The translations under genes were made by a program, and so were the position numbers. From Arachidicoccus sp. (GTDB lineage: Bacteria; Bacteroidota; Bacteroidia; Chitinophagales; Chitinophagaceae), in assembly GCA_028283605.1 (NCBI GenBank), contig JAPWKH010000020.1, positions 39,041-103,040 of the forward strand: DNA of 64,000 bases, given 5' to 3'. A model generated the notes under the pieces. The model was not told the DNA's origin. It saw only the letters and a list, made by a program, of their open reading frames with translations, and searched no databases. Shown in pieces: positions 1 through 7,189 of this stretch (position 1 is the stretch's first letter; each line of letters begins with the position of its first letter).

Positions 1-55
1 GAATAAATTCATTTTTGTATTGTGTAGCGAGTTCTTTTATTGTTTCTTTCAACAT
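1..55 (-). CDS. 5' end of a truncated gene, possibly an M20-family amidohydrolase
   Basis: Reading leftward from an ATG at 55 there are 18 codons (MLKETIKELATQYKNEFI) before the window ends. The start of the peptide resembles the N-terminus of Bacteroidota N-acyl-amino-acid amidohydrolases (peptidase M20), which open with a similar lysine/glutamate-rich helix. This is too short for a family call; the reading frame itself is the only solid observation. It would be divergent from the glycosylase-like gene at 377, with a dispersed repeat between them. Confidence 0.4.
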   Translation of the reverse strand, partial: MLKETIKELATQYKNEFI

Positions 56-169
56 GAGGTAAAGTTATTTCATTGCTTGTAACTTACATATTGTTTTGCA
101 AGAAAAATTGTATTTGTATATATGTATTATCATGAGTAAAAATGATAAAAATAAAGCGGCTTTCCAATC

Positions 170-321
170 GCGTTGAGCGCGTGAGGGATAGTAAGGGCGC
201 GACGAAGGAGCGGTGCGGAGTGCAACGCAGCACCGGAGCGAAGCGCAGCCCTGCATAGCCCGACAGCACGCGGCGGTTTTAAGGATTTTTTGAATTGTAA
301 ACGTAGCGTGGTGGCACGCCC
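170..321 (+). repeat. Dispersed GC-rich repeat, copy 1
   Basis: This block is far more GC-rich than its surroundings and recurs at 4961-5115 (inverted) and 34277-34420 (direct). The shared core begins GCGTTGAGCGCGTGAGGGAT, continues through GCGCGACGAAGGAGC and CACCGGAGCG, and ends near GGCACGCCC. An internal inverted repeat (CGGTGC...GCACCG, about 211-235) could form a hairpin. Small open frames across it on the minus strand are by-products of the repeat and are not annotated as genes. Confidence 0.8.
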
Positions 322-376
322 TGAAAAATATACCGGAATAGAATCTACATGAAATTTATTTTTTTAATTTGTGATA

Positions 377-889
377 ATGAGAACTGAGCATCATCCGTTT
401 GAGCCATTTGTGCCGGCAGATATGGAATTTTTAATTGTCGGAAGTTTTCCGGGAAAGGAGCAAACGCAGTCGGAAATGCTGTTGGAGCAATGGTTTTATG
501 GTGCGCCGAGAAATTTGTTTTGGAGAATAATGGAGGGTGTGTATGACTTGGAATTGAGATCTCAACGGGCAAAAAGATCGTTGCTTAGTTCTTTAAAAAT
601 AGGGCTGACGGATATTATTCTGAAAGCGGAAAGAAAATTGGATTCGAACCTTGACGGGAATTTACATGTGGTTGAGTGGAACGATAAGGCTATCGCGAAA
701 ATTTTGCATCGCTATCCCGATGTAAAAATTCTTTGTACAAGCAAGTTTGTTGAGAAGCATGTTAAAAGGCGTTTTCCTTTGCATGCGAATATATGGACGC
801 TGCCTTCGCCATCGCCGCGCTACGCGAGGATGAGTGTTGCTGAAAAAATAGAGGTTTATAAAAATATTTTGCCTAAGAAAAAAGGATAA
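377..889 (+). CDS. Uracil-DNA glycosylase superfamily protein
   Basis: A 170-residue protein with the UDG-superfamily pattern: a first motif LIVGSFPG near residue 20 (compare the GxxPG water-activating loop) and a late SPSPRYAR motif in the position of the HPSP/H-S-x-x-S DNA-intercalation loop. Members remove uracil or other damaged bases from DNA, although this short subgroup is poorly characterised. I chose the ATG at 377 over the GTG at 371. It stands alone and converges with the BatC-like gene, whose stop lies 5 bp away on the other strand. Superfamily fairly sure; substrate unknown. Confidence 0.7.
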   Translation: MRTEHHPFEPFVPADMEFLIVGSFPGKEQTQSEMLLEQWFYGAPRNLFWRIMEGVYDLELRSQRAKRSLLSSLKIGLTDIILKAERKLDSNLDGNLHVVEWNDKAIAKILHRYPDVKILCTSKFVEKHVKRRFPLHANIWTLPSPSPRYARMSVAEKIEVYKNILPKKKG

Positions 890-894
890 AGTAG

Positions 895-1578
895 TTACCA
901 ATCTTTTCCGTTTTTAGGAATGCCGCCGCTTGCTTTTTGCTCGTTCAGTTTTTTTTGAGTGTCTTTTTCTTGCTCACGCAAGGCTTTTAATAATTGTTCA
1001 GCTTGTTGTTTGGACATTTGGTTTTGCTGTTGCTGCTCCTTATTTTGCTGCTCTTTATTTTGTTGTTGCTGTTTATCTTTTGGCTGTTGCTGATTTTGTT
1101 TATTCTGGTTTTGCTGCTTTTGATTGTCTTGCTGTTTCTTTAATTCGTTCAGGGCTTTTTGCAGGTTTTCGCGCGCGTCTTTATCGCCGGGATTAATTCG
1201 CAAAGAATTCTCATAAGCTTTAACCGCATCTTCGTATTTTTTTGCTTTAGAAAGGGAAACACCTTTGTCGTAATTTAACTTTGCATTGAGATCGGGCGTA
1301 TTTTTTTTATTGTTTAATGCAGCATCAAAATTGCTGACTGATTTATCAGCTTCTAATAATTTCCCCTGTGCAATTGCAAGATTAATGCGCGCAGCATCAT
1401 TTTTCGGATTAATTGCCAACGCTTTTTGATAGAGTGCTGAAGCGGTTTTCATATCGCCTTTGTCATAAGCTTTGTTGCCGGCAAATACTTCTTTGTTTCC
1501 TTTTGGGGAAGTGCTTTCGGATTGCGCATGCGTGTGTGATGAAAGCAAAATTAATGATATGATTAAAAGATACTTCAA
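895..1578 (-). CDS. TPR-repeat protein, BatC-like
   Basis: The 227-residue product has a cleavable signal peptide (residues 1-18, ending in HAQ). Two or more tetratricopeptide repeats follow at about residues 28-145 (AYDKGDMKTASALYQKAL; YEDAVKAYENSLRINP). A low-complexity Gln/Asn/Lys-rich tail covers about residues 147-205. This is the arrangement of BatC in Bacteroidota aerotolerance (bat) operons, where a periplasmic TPR protein accompanies vWA membrane proteins. Its start overlaps the stop of the upstream vWA gene by 4 bp, so the two are translationally coupled. The tail is glutamine-repetitive at DNA level (CTG/TTG-rich on the plus strand) and may vary in length between strains. Confidence 0.8.
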   Translation of the reverse strand: MKYLLIISLILLSSHTHAQSESTSPKGNKEVFAGNKAYDKGDMKTASALYQKALAINPKNDAARINLAIAQGKLLEADKSVSNFDAALNNKKNTPDLNAKLNYDKGVSLSKAKKYEDAVKAYENSLRINPGDKDARENLQKALNELKKQQDNQKQQNQNKQNQQQPKDKQQQQNKEQQNKEQQQQNQMSKQQAEQLLKALREQEKDTQKKLNEQKASGGIPKNGKDW

Positions 1579-2582
1579 ACTAAATTCTTTTTACGTTCCG
1601 GAATGAATAATTCTATAATGAGTAATAACAGCATAATTGCTATTAAATAAGGAAAGAAATAGAAATAGTTTATCCGACCCATTTTGCCGGAAACTATTAA
1701 TTTCTTTTCCATAGAATTGATTTTTTTTATAATGTCGTTGGTAACAGATAGGTTATTATCGAGCAATGCAAATTCTCCTCCTGTGTTTTTGGCTATCATT
1801 TTCAATTCCGCATCGTTCAGTTTGGAGATCACGGTATTTCCGTTTTCATCTTTCTTATATTCATTTGTTGCAGGATCAAGAATTGGAGATCCGTTTGCTG
1901 TGCCTACACCGATAGTAAATACGGTAACGCCCGCATCGGTTAAGGTTTTTACAGCATTATCGGTAGATTTATCATGGTCTTCACCATCTGTAATCAGAAT
2001 AACGGCTTTGTGTTTTTTGTCGTGCTCATCAAGTGCATTGTTCGCCGTTAAAAGTGCATCGCCGATGGCCGTGCCTTGTATGGGAACAGCATCTGTATTT
2101 ATATTGGATAAGTACATTTTTACAGCTCCGGCATCGTCTGTCAAAGGCATTTGTAAAATAGCTTGCCCTGCAAAAACCACGAAGCCTACCCGATTGTTGT
2201 ATAACTGATCCGTAAGTTTGCTTATAAGTTGCTTTGCCCTGTCCAGACGAGTTGGCTTAATGTCTTGTGATAGCATACTCTTGCTTACATCCAATGCGAT
2301 GATAACATCTATCCCGGCGGAATTTTCCTCTTTTTTAGAATCGTTTCTGCGCAAATTTGCAGCAGCAATAATCCCGAAAAAAAGAGCAATAAGAATCAGA
2401 TAAAATTTAAGGTTGAATAGTTTTGACGAATAGCTGCTTGTCAATTTTTTTACCAAAACCTCATCGCCCAGCGATTGCCTAATTTTTGATTTTAAACGCA
2501 ATAAGCGAATAAATAAAAAAACTAAGAATGCCAGCGCGGCAATTGTCGATAAATAACCAATATGTTCAAATGATATATGCAT
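1575..2582 (-). CDS. vWA-domain membrane protein, BatB/BatA-like
   Basis: A 335-residue inner-membrane protein with two N-terminal membrane segments (about 10-26 and 58-78), a von Willebrand A domain (about 90-300) and a C-terminal membrane segment (about 305-325). The metal-binding MIDAS is intact: DVSKSM, a central Thr/Ser loop (GTAIGDAL) and TDGED. These are the hallmarks of BatA/BatB, proteins of the Bacteroidota aerotolerance operon of uncertain molecular role. It is followed directly by the BatC-like TPR gene, but the usual second vWA gene, the moxR ATPase and the DUF58 gene are not upstream; a beta-lactamase-like gene is there instead. Confidence 0.85.
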   Translation of the reverse strand: MHISFEHIGYLSTIAALAFLVFLFIRLLRLKSKIRQSLGDEVLVKKLTSSYSSKLFNLKFYLILIALFFGIIAAANLRRNDSKKEENSAGIDVIIALDVSKSMLSQDIKPTRLDRAKQLISKLTDQLYNNRVGFVVFAGQAILQMPLTDDAGAVKMYLSNINTDAVPIQGTAIGDALLTANNALDEHDKKHKAVILITDGEDHDKSTDNAVKTLTDAGVTVFTIGVGTANGSPILDPATNEYKKDENGNTVISKLNDAELKMIAKNTGGEFALLDNNLSVTNDIIKKINSMEKKLIVSGKMGRINYFYFFPYLIAIMLLLLIIELFIPERKKNLV

Positions 2583-2663
2583 ATTTAATCACAAAACTGC
2601 AATCTATTTTAAATTCCCAAAATAATAATTCTTTTATGTAAATTTTTAACGTAGTTTTTTTGC

Positions 2664-3452
2664 TTACTTATCGCCTTTCATGAATTCTTTATAAACAAGA
2701 ATTTCTTTAAGTGTTTTAACCAGCGCAGCTTCCGTCATTGAATCGCCCTGTGCATTGATGACGAAAAAATATACGTGCCTGTTTTCTTCGATCCAACCCA
2801 ATAGCCAGCCAATTTTTCTTCCTTTGGAATCGTAGTGAACAGATGTTTTATATGAAAGTGAATACATTGTATTATTTTCTTTCAGCATTAAATTCTGCAC
2901 GATTTTTTGTACTCTTTTCTGAAAAGGAAATAAAGAAAAATAAAACTTGTCGATAAAGCCAAGCTGTACATCAGGCGTAATTTTAAGAGAATCATTTAAC
3001 CAAAAATATTCGTCAGCAGATTTGATTTTTGTATTGCCGTATTTCAAGCTGTCCAACCAAAACTGTAAGGTGTCTTTCCCTACGGAATAAGCTATTGAAG
3101 CAAATGCAGTATCATTATTTTTCTCAAACACATTTTTCAGTGATGCAGAAGACGAATCATGATTATATTTGATAATACTGTTTTCATCTTTCAGACGGCC
3201 GGTTTCCAAAGCTATAAGAGCATTAATAATATCAAACGTGGCGCCCGGTGAATAAGCAGAATCTTTGTACCTCTCAAGATTGTAAATATCGAATGTTGTA
3301 TGGCCATTATCCAACAGAGCAAATGTACCGGAGATATTATTTTCTTTAAAAAATTTTTCAATCCCATTATCTACATTCACATTATTATAGCGGCAGCCAG
3401 TAAACATCCAGCTCAATGAAATGAAGAATGTGACAATTAAAAATTTTTTCAT
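2664..3452 (-). CDS. Class D beta-lactamase-like lipoprotein lacking catalytic residues
   Basis: A 262-residue lipoprotein (lipobox FTGC, Cys20) with the penicillin-binding/OXA fold. The family landmarks line up: the helix INALIALETG after the active-site position, KYGN (138-140 is YGN), FWLNDSLKITP at about 150-160, and a KT[G/S] strand followed by GWLLGWIE and VYFFVINAQ. However, the SxxK motif reads ATFD at 71-74, so the nucleophilic Ser is Ala and the carboxylated Lys is Asp, and KTG reads KTS (202-204). Hydrolysis or acylation of beta-lactams is therefore unlikely. A non-catalytic binding or sensor role is inference. A TACATTTG box at 3474-3467 could be its promoter. Confidence 0.8.
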   Translation of the reverse strand: MKKFLIVTFFISLSWMFTGCRYNNVNVDNGIEKFFKENNISGTFALLDNGHTTFDIYNLERYKDSAYSPGATFDIINALIALETGRLKDENSIIKYNHDSSSASLKNVFEKNNDTAFASIAYSVGKDTLQFWLDSLKYGNTKIKSADEYFWLNDSLKITPDVQLGFIDKFYFSLFPFQKRVQKIVQNLMLKENNTMYSLSYKTSVHYDSKGRKIGWLLGWIEENRHVYFFVINAQGDSMTEAALVKTLKEILVYKEFMKGDK

Positions 3453-3466
3453 TTTATAATTTTGGG

Positions 3467-3474
3467 CAAATGTA
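3467..3474 (-). promoter_or_regulatory. Candidate -7 box for the class D-like lipoprotein gene
   Basis: Read on the minus strand this is TACATTTG, a match to the Bacteroidota -7 consensus TAnnTTTG, 15 bp before the ATG at 3452. I see no clear -33 TTG, so this rests on the -7 box alone. Confidence 0.35.
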
Positions 3475-3504
3475 ATTGATTCAGGCAGTTATTTTTTAAT
3501 AGGT

Positions 3505-4860
3505 TCAGTTCAATAATAACTTGCTCGCCAGCCCTAATATCAGTAAAAACCCAAATACATCCGTAAACGTAGTGATGATGATTGAAGAAGCTACCGCCGG
3601 ATCTGCGCCAAGCCGTTTAAGTATCAGCGGAATGCCCGAGCCTGTAATGCCTGCAATGATAAGATTACCCGTCATTGCAAGAAAAATTACTACACCAAGC
3701 AATGGATTGCTATGAAAAACAACAGCCATTATAAAAACGATAATGCCATTTGCCGCGCCGTTGATTAATCCTACGATAATTTCTTTTTTTACTGCACTCC
3801 AAGCCTGCCTGTCCGATAATTCATTTAAAGAAATTCTGCGTACGGTTACTGCCAGCGCTTGCGTAGCAGCATTGCCGCCCATACCCGCAATGATGGTCAT
3901 ATAACCTGCAATAATGGGAATACGCTTTATCGTAGGATCGAAATGATTAATAACGGCAGCCGCCAAAAATGCAGTTGCCAGATTAATTACAAGCCAAGGT
4001 AAACGGCTCTTTACAGACATTTGCCATGAACCGCTCAGCTCTTCATCTTCCGATACGCCGGATATTTTAAGAATATCTTCCGTGTTCTCTTCTTCCAGCA
4101 CATCCATTACATCGTCAAAAGTAATCTGGCCGAGCAGCCTGTCATTCTCATCCACAACAGGAATCGCGCTAAGGTTATACTGAGACATCAGCTTCGCTAC
4201 TTCTTCCTGATCGGCGGTAGCATGCACCGAAATAAAATCGGTTCTCAGCAAATCATTTATTGTAGTATCTGCGCGCGATTTCAAAATATTTTTGATGGAA
4301 ACAATACCTGCCAGTTTGTTAGAATCGTCTGTTGCATAAATTGTATAAAACTCTTCTATATCCTCCGAACGGCGAATGATTTCATTAATTGCATCCGCTT
4401 TATTCTGATGAATATTTACGCTGATGAAGCTGCTGTTCATCAATCCTCCGGCCGTATCCTCCGGATAAATAAGCAAATTACGGATAGCCTGTGCATCCGC
4501 TTTATCCAAATCCTCCAGTATTTCTTCCTGCTCATCTGCATCCAATTGCGAAATGATGTCCGTAGCATCGTCATAATCAAATTCCTCAATAATCTCTTTT
4601 CTTTTCTCCGGATTCAATTGCAGCAATAACTCTTCGGGATGCTGCTCTTCATCCATTTCAGAAATTGTTTCGGAAGCCACTTCCGTAGGCAACAGATTTA
4701 CAATTCGCTCCTGTTCCTCCTTCGACAGATGTTCAAAAGCAATCGCAATTTCTGACGGATGATATTCAGCCAGCACATTCTCCAAAGCCTCGTCACCACC
4801 GGTGTCAAGAACCTCCTTTATTTTATTCACATCCTTATTATCAAATTCGGCTTGCTGCAT
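3505..4860 (-). CDS. mgtE: Magnesium transporter MgtE
   Basis: MgtE is a dimeric, Mg2+-gated channel of the inner membrane. The order is canonical: acidic N-domain of superhelical repeats (about 1-120, many Glu/Asp pairs such as EEILEDLDKADAQAIR), two CBS domains (about 130-255, including NLSAIPVVDENDRLLGQI), a connecting helix, and five C-terminal membrane segments with the conserved ITGSGIPLILKRLGADPA stretch and several Gly-rich pore motifs. I chose the ATG at 4860 (451 residues) over an in-frame TTG seven codons upstream. It stands alone; mnmE is divergent, with a dispersed repeat between the two genes. Confidence 0.93.
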   Translation of the reverse strand: MQQAEFDNKDVNKIKEVLDTGGDEALENVLAEYHPSEIAIAFEHLSKEEQERIVNLLPTEVASETISEMDEEQHPEELLLQLNPEKRKEIIEEFDYDDATDIISQLDADEQEEILEDLDKADAQAIRNLLIYPEDTAGGLMNSSFISVNIHQNKADAINEIIRRSEDIEEFYTIYATDDSNKLAGIVSIKNILKSRADTTINDLLRTDFISVHATADQEEVAKLMSQYNLSAIPVVDENDRLLGQITFDDVMDVLEEENTEDILKISGVSEDEELSGSWQMSVKSRLPWLVINLATAFLAAAVINHFDPTIKRIPIIAGYMTIIAGMGGNAATQALAVTVRRISLNELSDRQAWSAVKKEIIVGLINGAANGIIVFIMAVVFHSNPLLGVVIFLAMTGNLIIAGITGSGIPLILKRLGADPAVASSIIITTFTDVFGFLLILGLASKLLLN

Positions 4861-4960
4861 TATGGAATATTTGCCTTGCAAAGGTCTACGTAAATATTGA
4901 TGATAACAAAAGACACATAAATTTTTTATTTACTTCGGTAATATTTTTTATTCATTTCTT

Positions 4961-5115
4961 GGGCGTGCCGGCAAGCTGGCACGCCAATCTCCAATCGCCA
5001 AACAAATTTTGCCGCATGCCGTCGGGCTATGCAGGGCTGCGCTTCGCTCCGGTGCTATGTTGCACTCCGCACCGCTCCTTCGTCGCGCCCTTACTATCCC
5101 TCACGCGCTCAACGC
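4961..5115 (-). repeat. Dispersed GC-rich repeat, copy 2 (inverted)
   Basis: This is the reverse complement of the repeat at 170-321, nearly identical through the core (from GCGTTGAGCGCGTGAGGGAT to CTGCATAGCCCGAC), then diverging before a shared GGCACGCC end. The terminal part contains its own small inverted repeat (GCGTGCC...GGCACGC, 4963-4985). It fills the intergenic space between the divergent mgtE and mnmE genes. Confidence 0.8.
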
Positions 5116-5150
5116 AGCTTTAAAGTGTTCCTTATCCTGTAAATAAATAA

Positions 5151-5158
5151 TATTTTTG
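5151..5158 (+). promoter_or_regulatory. Candidate -7 box of the mnmE promoter
   Basis: TATTTTTG fits TAnnTTTG and lies 11 bp before the mnmE ATG, which would give a very short leader. No convincing -33 TTG is visible. Confidence 0.4.
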
Positions 5159-5169
5159 CAAAAAAAAAT

Positions 5170-6555
5170 ATGCAGGAAATATTGACGGGGCGCGGAGATA
5201 CAATTGTTGCTATTGCCACAGCACAAGGCGTTGGCGCAATCGCAGTGATAAGAGTAAGCGGCGCTAACGCTATTGATATTGTAAATAAAATATTTCCTTC
5301 TAAAGATTTACATCTTCAAAAATCTCACACGCTGCATGTTGGCTTTTTAAAGGAAAACGATGAAGTAATAGATGAAGTTGTAATCTCGCTTTTTAAAAAT
5401 CCAAATTCCTATACAGGAGAAGATGTAATTGAAATCTCGTGCCATGCATCGCCATTTATTCAACAAAAAATAATCGATTCTATTATCTCAAAAGGAGCCA
5501 GGCTGGCATTCGCAGGCGAATTTACACAACGTGCTTTTTTAAATGGCAAAATGGATCTTACGCAAGCAGAAGCTGTAGCCGACATCATCGCCGCAGATAG
5601 CAAAGCTGCACAGCAAACAGCTTTGAAACAATTGCGCGGCGGCTTCTCAAACGATTTAAAACAATTGCGCGAAGAGCTGATTAATTTTGCTGCGTTGATA
5701 GAGCTGGAATTGGATTTCTCAGAAGAAGATGTAGAGTTTGCAGACAGAAAAAAATTTGAGAAACTGATCACAACGCTTAAATCCAAGATATTGGATCTGA
5801 TAAACTCTTTCAGGTTAGGAAATGTAATTAAAAACGGAGTAAGCGTTGCGATTATCGGCAAACCGAATGCAGGAAAATCCACGCTGCTCAATGCTTTGCT
5901 CAATGAAGAACGTGCCATTGTAAGCAGCATTGCCGGAACTACCCGAGACACAATTGAAGAAACATTGAATATCAACGGCGTTCTTTTTCGCTTGATTGAT
6001 ACTGCCGGCATTCGCGAGCATACATCTGATGCGATTGAAAAAATTGGCGTGGAAAAAAGTTTGGAAAAAATGCGCGGCGCCAATATTGTAGTGTATTTGT
6101 TTGATGTAAATGAAATGAGTGATGAAGACATTCATTTGCAAAAAGAATTGTTTGAAAAAGAAAATATCAAATACATTTTGGTAGGTAATAAAATAGATGA
6201 ATTGAATGAAGATGATTTGAACAAAAAATTTATCGCTCAAAATATCTTATTCATCTCTGCAAAAGAGAAAGAAAAAATCGATTCGCTTAAACAAAAATTA
6301 TATGCAAGTGTGATAGATAATTCCATCAATACTGAAAACACAATCGTTACCAATGCCAGACACCACGCGGCTTTGAAAAAAATCGAAGAAAGCCTTGATG
6401 ATATAGAAGCCGGAATGAGAAACCAACTTACGGGTGATTTATTATCTATTGATATCCGCCGCGCCTTGCATTATTTAGGAGAAATAACCGGCCAAGTTGA
6501 AGTAGACAGAGACATCTTAGGAACTATTTTCGGGAAGTTCTGTATCGGCAAATAA
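5170..6555 (+). CDS. mnmE: tRNA uridine-5-carboxymethylaminomethyl modification GTPase MnmE
   Basis: MnmE works with MnmG to modify U34 of certain tRNAs, using GTP and a tetrahydrofolate one-carbon unit. The 461 residues show the N-terminal folate-binding domain (about 1-120), helical domain, inserted G domain (G1 GKPNAGKS, G2/G3 TTRD...DTAG, G4 NKID) and the diagnostic C-terminal CIGK, whose Cys is essential in the family. Length is normal. The gene is monocistronic, preceded by a TATTTTTG box, and followed by an apparently empty stretch before tRNA-Val. Confidence 0.97.
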   Translation: MQEILTGRGDTIVAIATAQGVGAIAVIRVSGANAIDIVNKIFPSKDLHLQKSHTLHVGFLKENDEVIDEVVISLFKNPNSYTGEDVIEISCHASPFIQQKIIDSIISKGARLAFAGEFTQRAFLNGKMDLTQAEAVADIIAADSKAAQQTALKQLRGGFSNDLKQLREELINFAALIELELDFSEEDVEFADRKKFEKLITTLKSKILDLINSFRLGNVIKNGVSVAIIGKPNAGKSTLLNALLNEERAIVSSIAGTTRDTIEETLNINGVLFRLIDTAGIREHTSDAIEKIGVEKSLEKMRGANIVVYLFDVNEMSDEDIHLQKELFEKENIKYILVGNKIDELNEDDLNKKFIAQNILFISAKEKEKIDSLKQKLYASVIDNSINTENTIVTNARHHAALKKIEESLDDIEAGMRNQLTGDLLSIDIRRALHYLGEITGQVEVDRDILGTIFGKFCIGK

Positions 6556-6893
6556 AACCTGCAAAAAATCTATAAATAACGATAAACAACAATAAATAAG
6601 TGACTGTAATTCATTTGTTACAGGCATTTATATTTGTGTTAAACATATTAAAATACTCATATTTCGTTCAGATTTGCACAGATGTTTGGGCAATGTACAA
6701 ATCGAAATAACTCAAATGAAAACTAAAAAGGTTCGTTTTTTTGCCGTCAGCGGATACTTCCCTAATGTAGTTTTTATTGGAAAGCGCTTTGGTAGGCCAA
6801 TGTATTTTCCTGCCGAATAGTCTCATTTTTCAAAACAGCCTTTGATACAGCATAAAGTTAAGATTTTGGTTGTTAAAATTTATTCTCGATTAA
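6556..6893 (+). other. Intergenic region with a possible 34-codon ORF
   Basis: Between mnmE and the tRNA-Val terminator I find no recognisable gene. One short frame, 6716-6820, encodes a 34-residue basic peptide beginning MKTKKVRFFAVSGYF; it has no strong ribosome-binding site and no family I know. Integrase genes of Bacteroidota elements often start in a similar basic way, so a decayed remnant beside the tRNA is possible, but this is weak. Confidence 0.25.
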
Positions 6894-6917
6894 CATGTAT
6901 CAAATCATGTATCAAAT
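6894..6917. repeat. Perfect 12-bp tandem duplication beside tRNA-Val
   Basis: CATGTATCAAAT occurs twice in direct succession (6894-6905 and 6906-6917), immediately before the terminator hairpin that follows the minus-strand tRNA gene. Confidence 0.8.
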
Positions 6918-6918
6918 G

Positions 6919-6957
6919 AAAAAAGCACTTACAAAGATAATTTGTAAGTGCTTTTTT
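6919..6957 (-). terminator. Terminator of tRNA-Val
   Basis: A perfect 17-bp inverted repeat (AAAAAAGCACTTACAAA and its complement) around a 5-base loop lies 3 bp downstream of the tRNA 3' end on the minus strand and ends in a T-run on both strands. It could also stop plus-strand transcription from mnmE. Confidence 0.85.
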
Positions 6958-6960
6958 CAG

Positions 6961-7035
6961 TGGGAGTTGACGGGGTCGAACCGCCGACCCTCTGCTTGTA
7001 AGGCAGATGCTCTAAACCAACTGAGCTAAACTCCC
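6961..7035 (-). tRNA. tRNA-Val (anticodon UAC)
   Basis: The minus strand folds into a standard cloverleaf of 75 nt. It has a 7-bp acceptor stem (GGGAGTT/AACTCCC), a D arm with AGCTCAGTTGGTTTAGAGC, and an anticodon stem TCTGC/GCAGA around the loop CTTACAA, which gives anticodon UAC. The T arm contains GGTTCGACC. Discriminator A is present; the 3' CCA is not encoded and must be added after transcription. Confidence 0.95.
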
Positions 7036-7176
7036 TTCGTAAATAGGAGTGCAAATATATACTGATATTCTTTTTCTCCAAATTTTTATATGATATTTTT
7101 TTATCCGCGATAAAAATTCATAGAACCTTTATCACAAAATCTATTTTCTTCGAGCCGATGCTTCGTAAAACAATCT

Positions 7177-7184
7177 TAGTTTTG
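7177..7184 (+). promoter_or_regulatory. Candidate -7 box of the ribD promoter
   Basis: TAGTTTTG fits TAnnTTTG and ends 5 bp before the ATG at 7190. If used, the ribD transcript would be leaderless or nearly so. No FMN riboswitch-like sequence is visible in the 150 bp upstream. Confidence 0.35.
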
Positions 7185-7189
7185 CCGCA

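Noticed and set aside
84..269. Minus-strand open frames across the first repeat copy
   Set aside because: They are encoded by the GC-rich repeat; the same peptide pattern recurs at the third copy, where it is fused falsely to a phosphoribosyltransferase. No start signal or family supports them.
5460..6131. Long antisense ORFs such as the 223-codon frame across mnmE
   Set aside because: They are mirror images of strongly coding sequence, have no known domain, and follow the codon bias of the sense gene.
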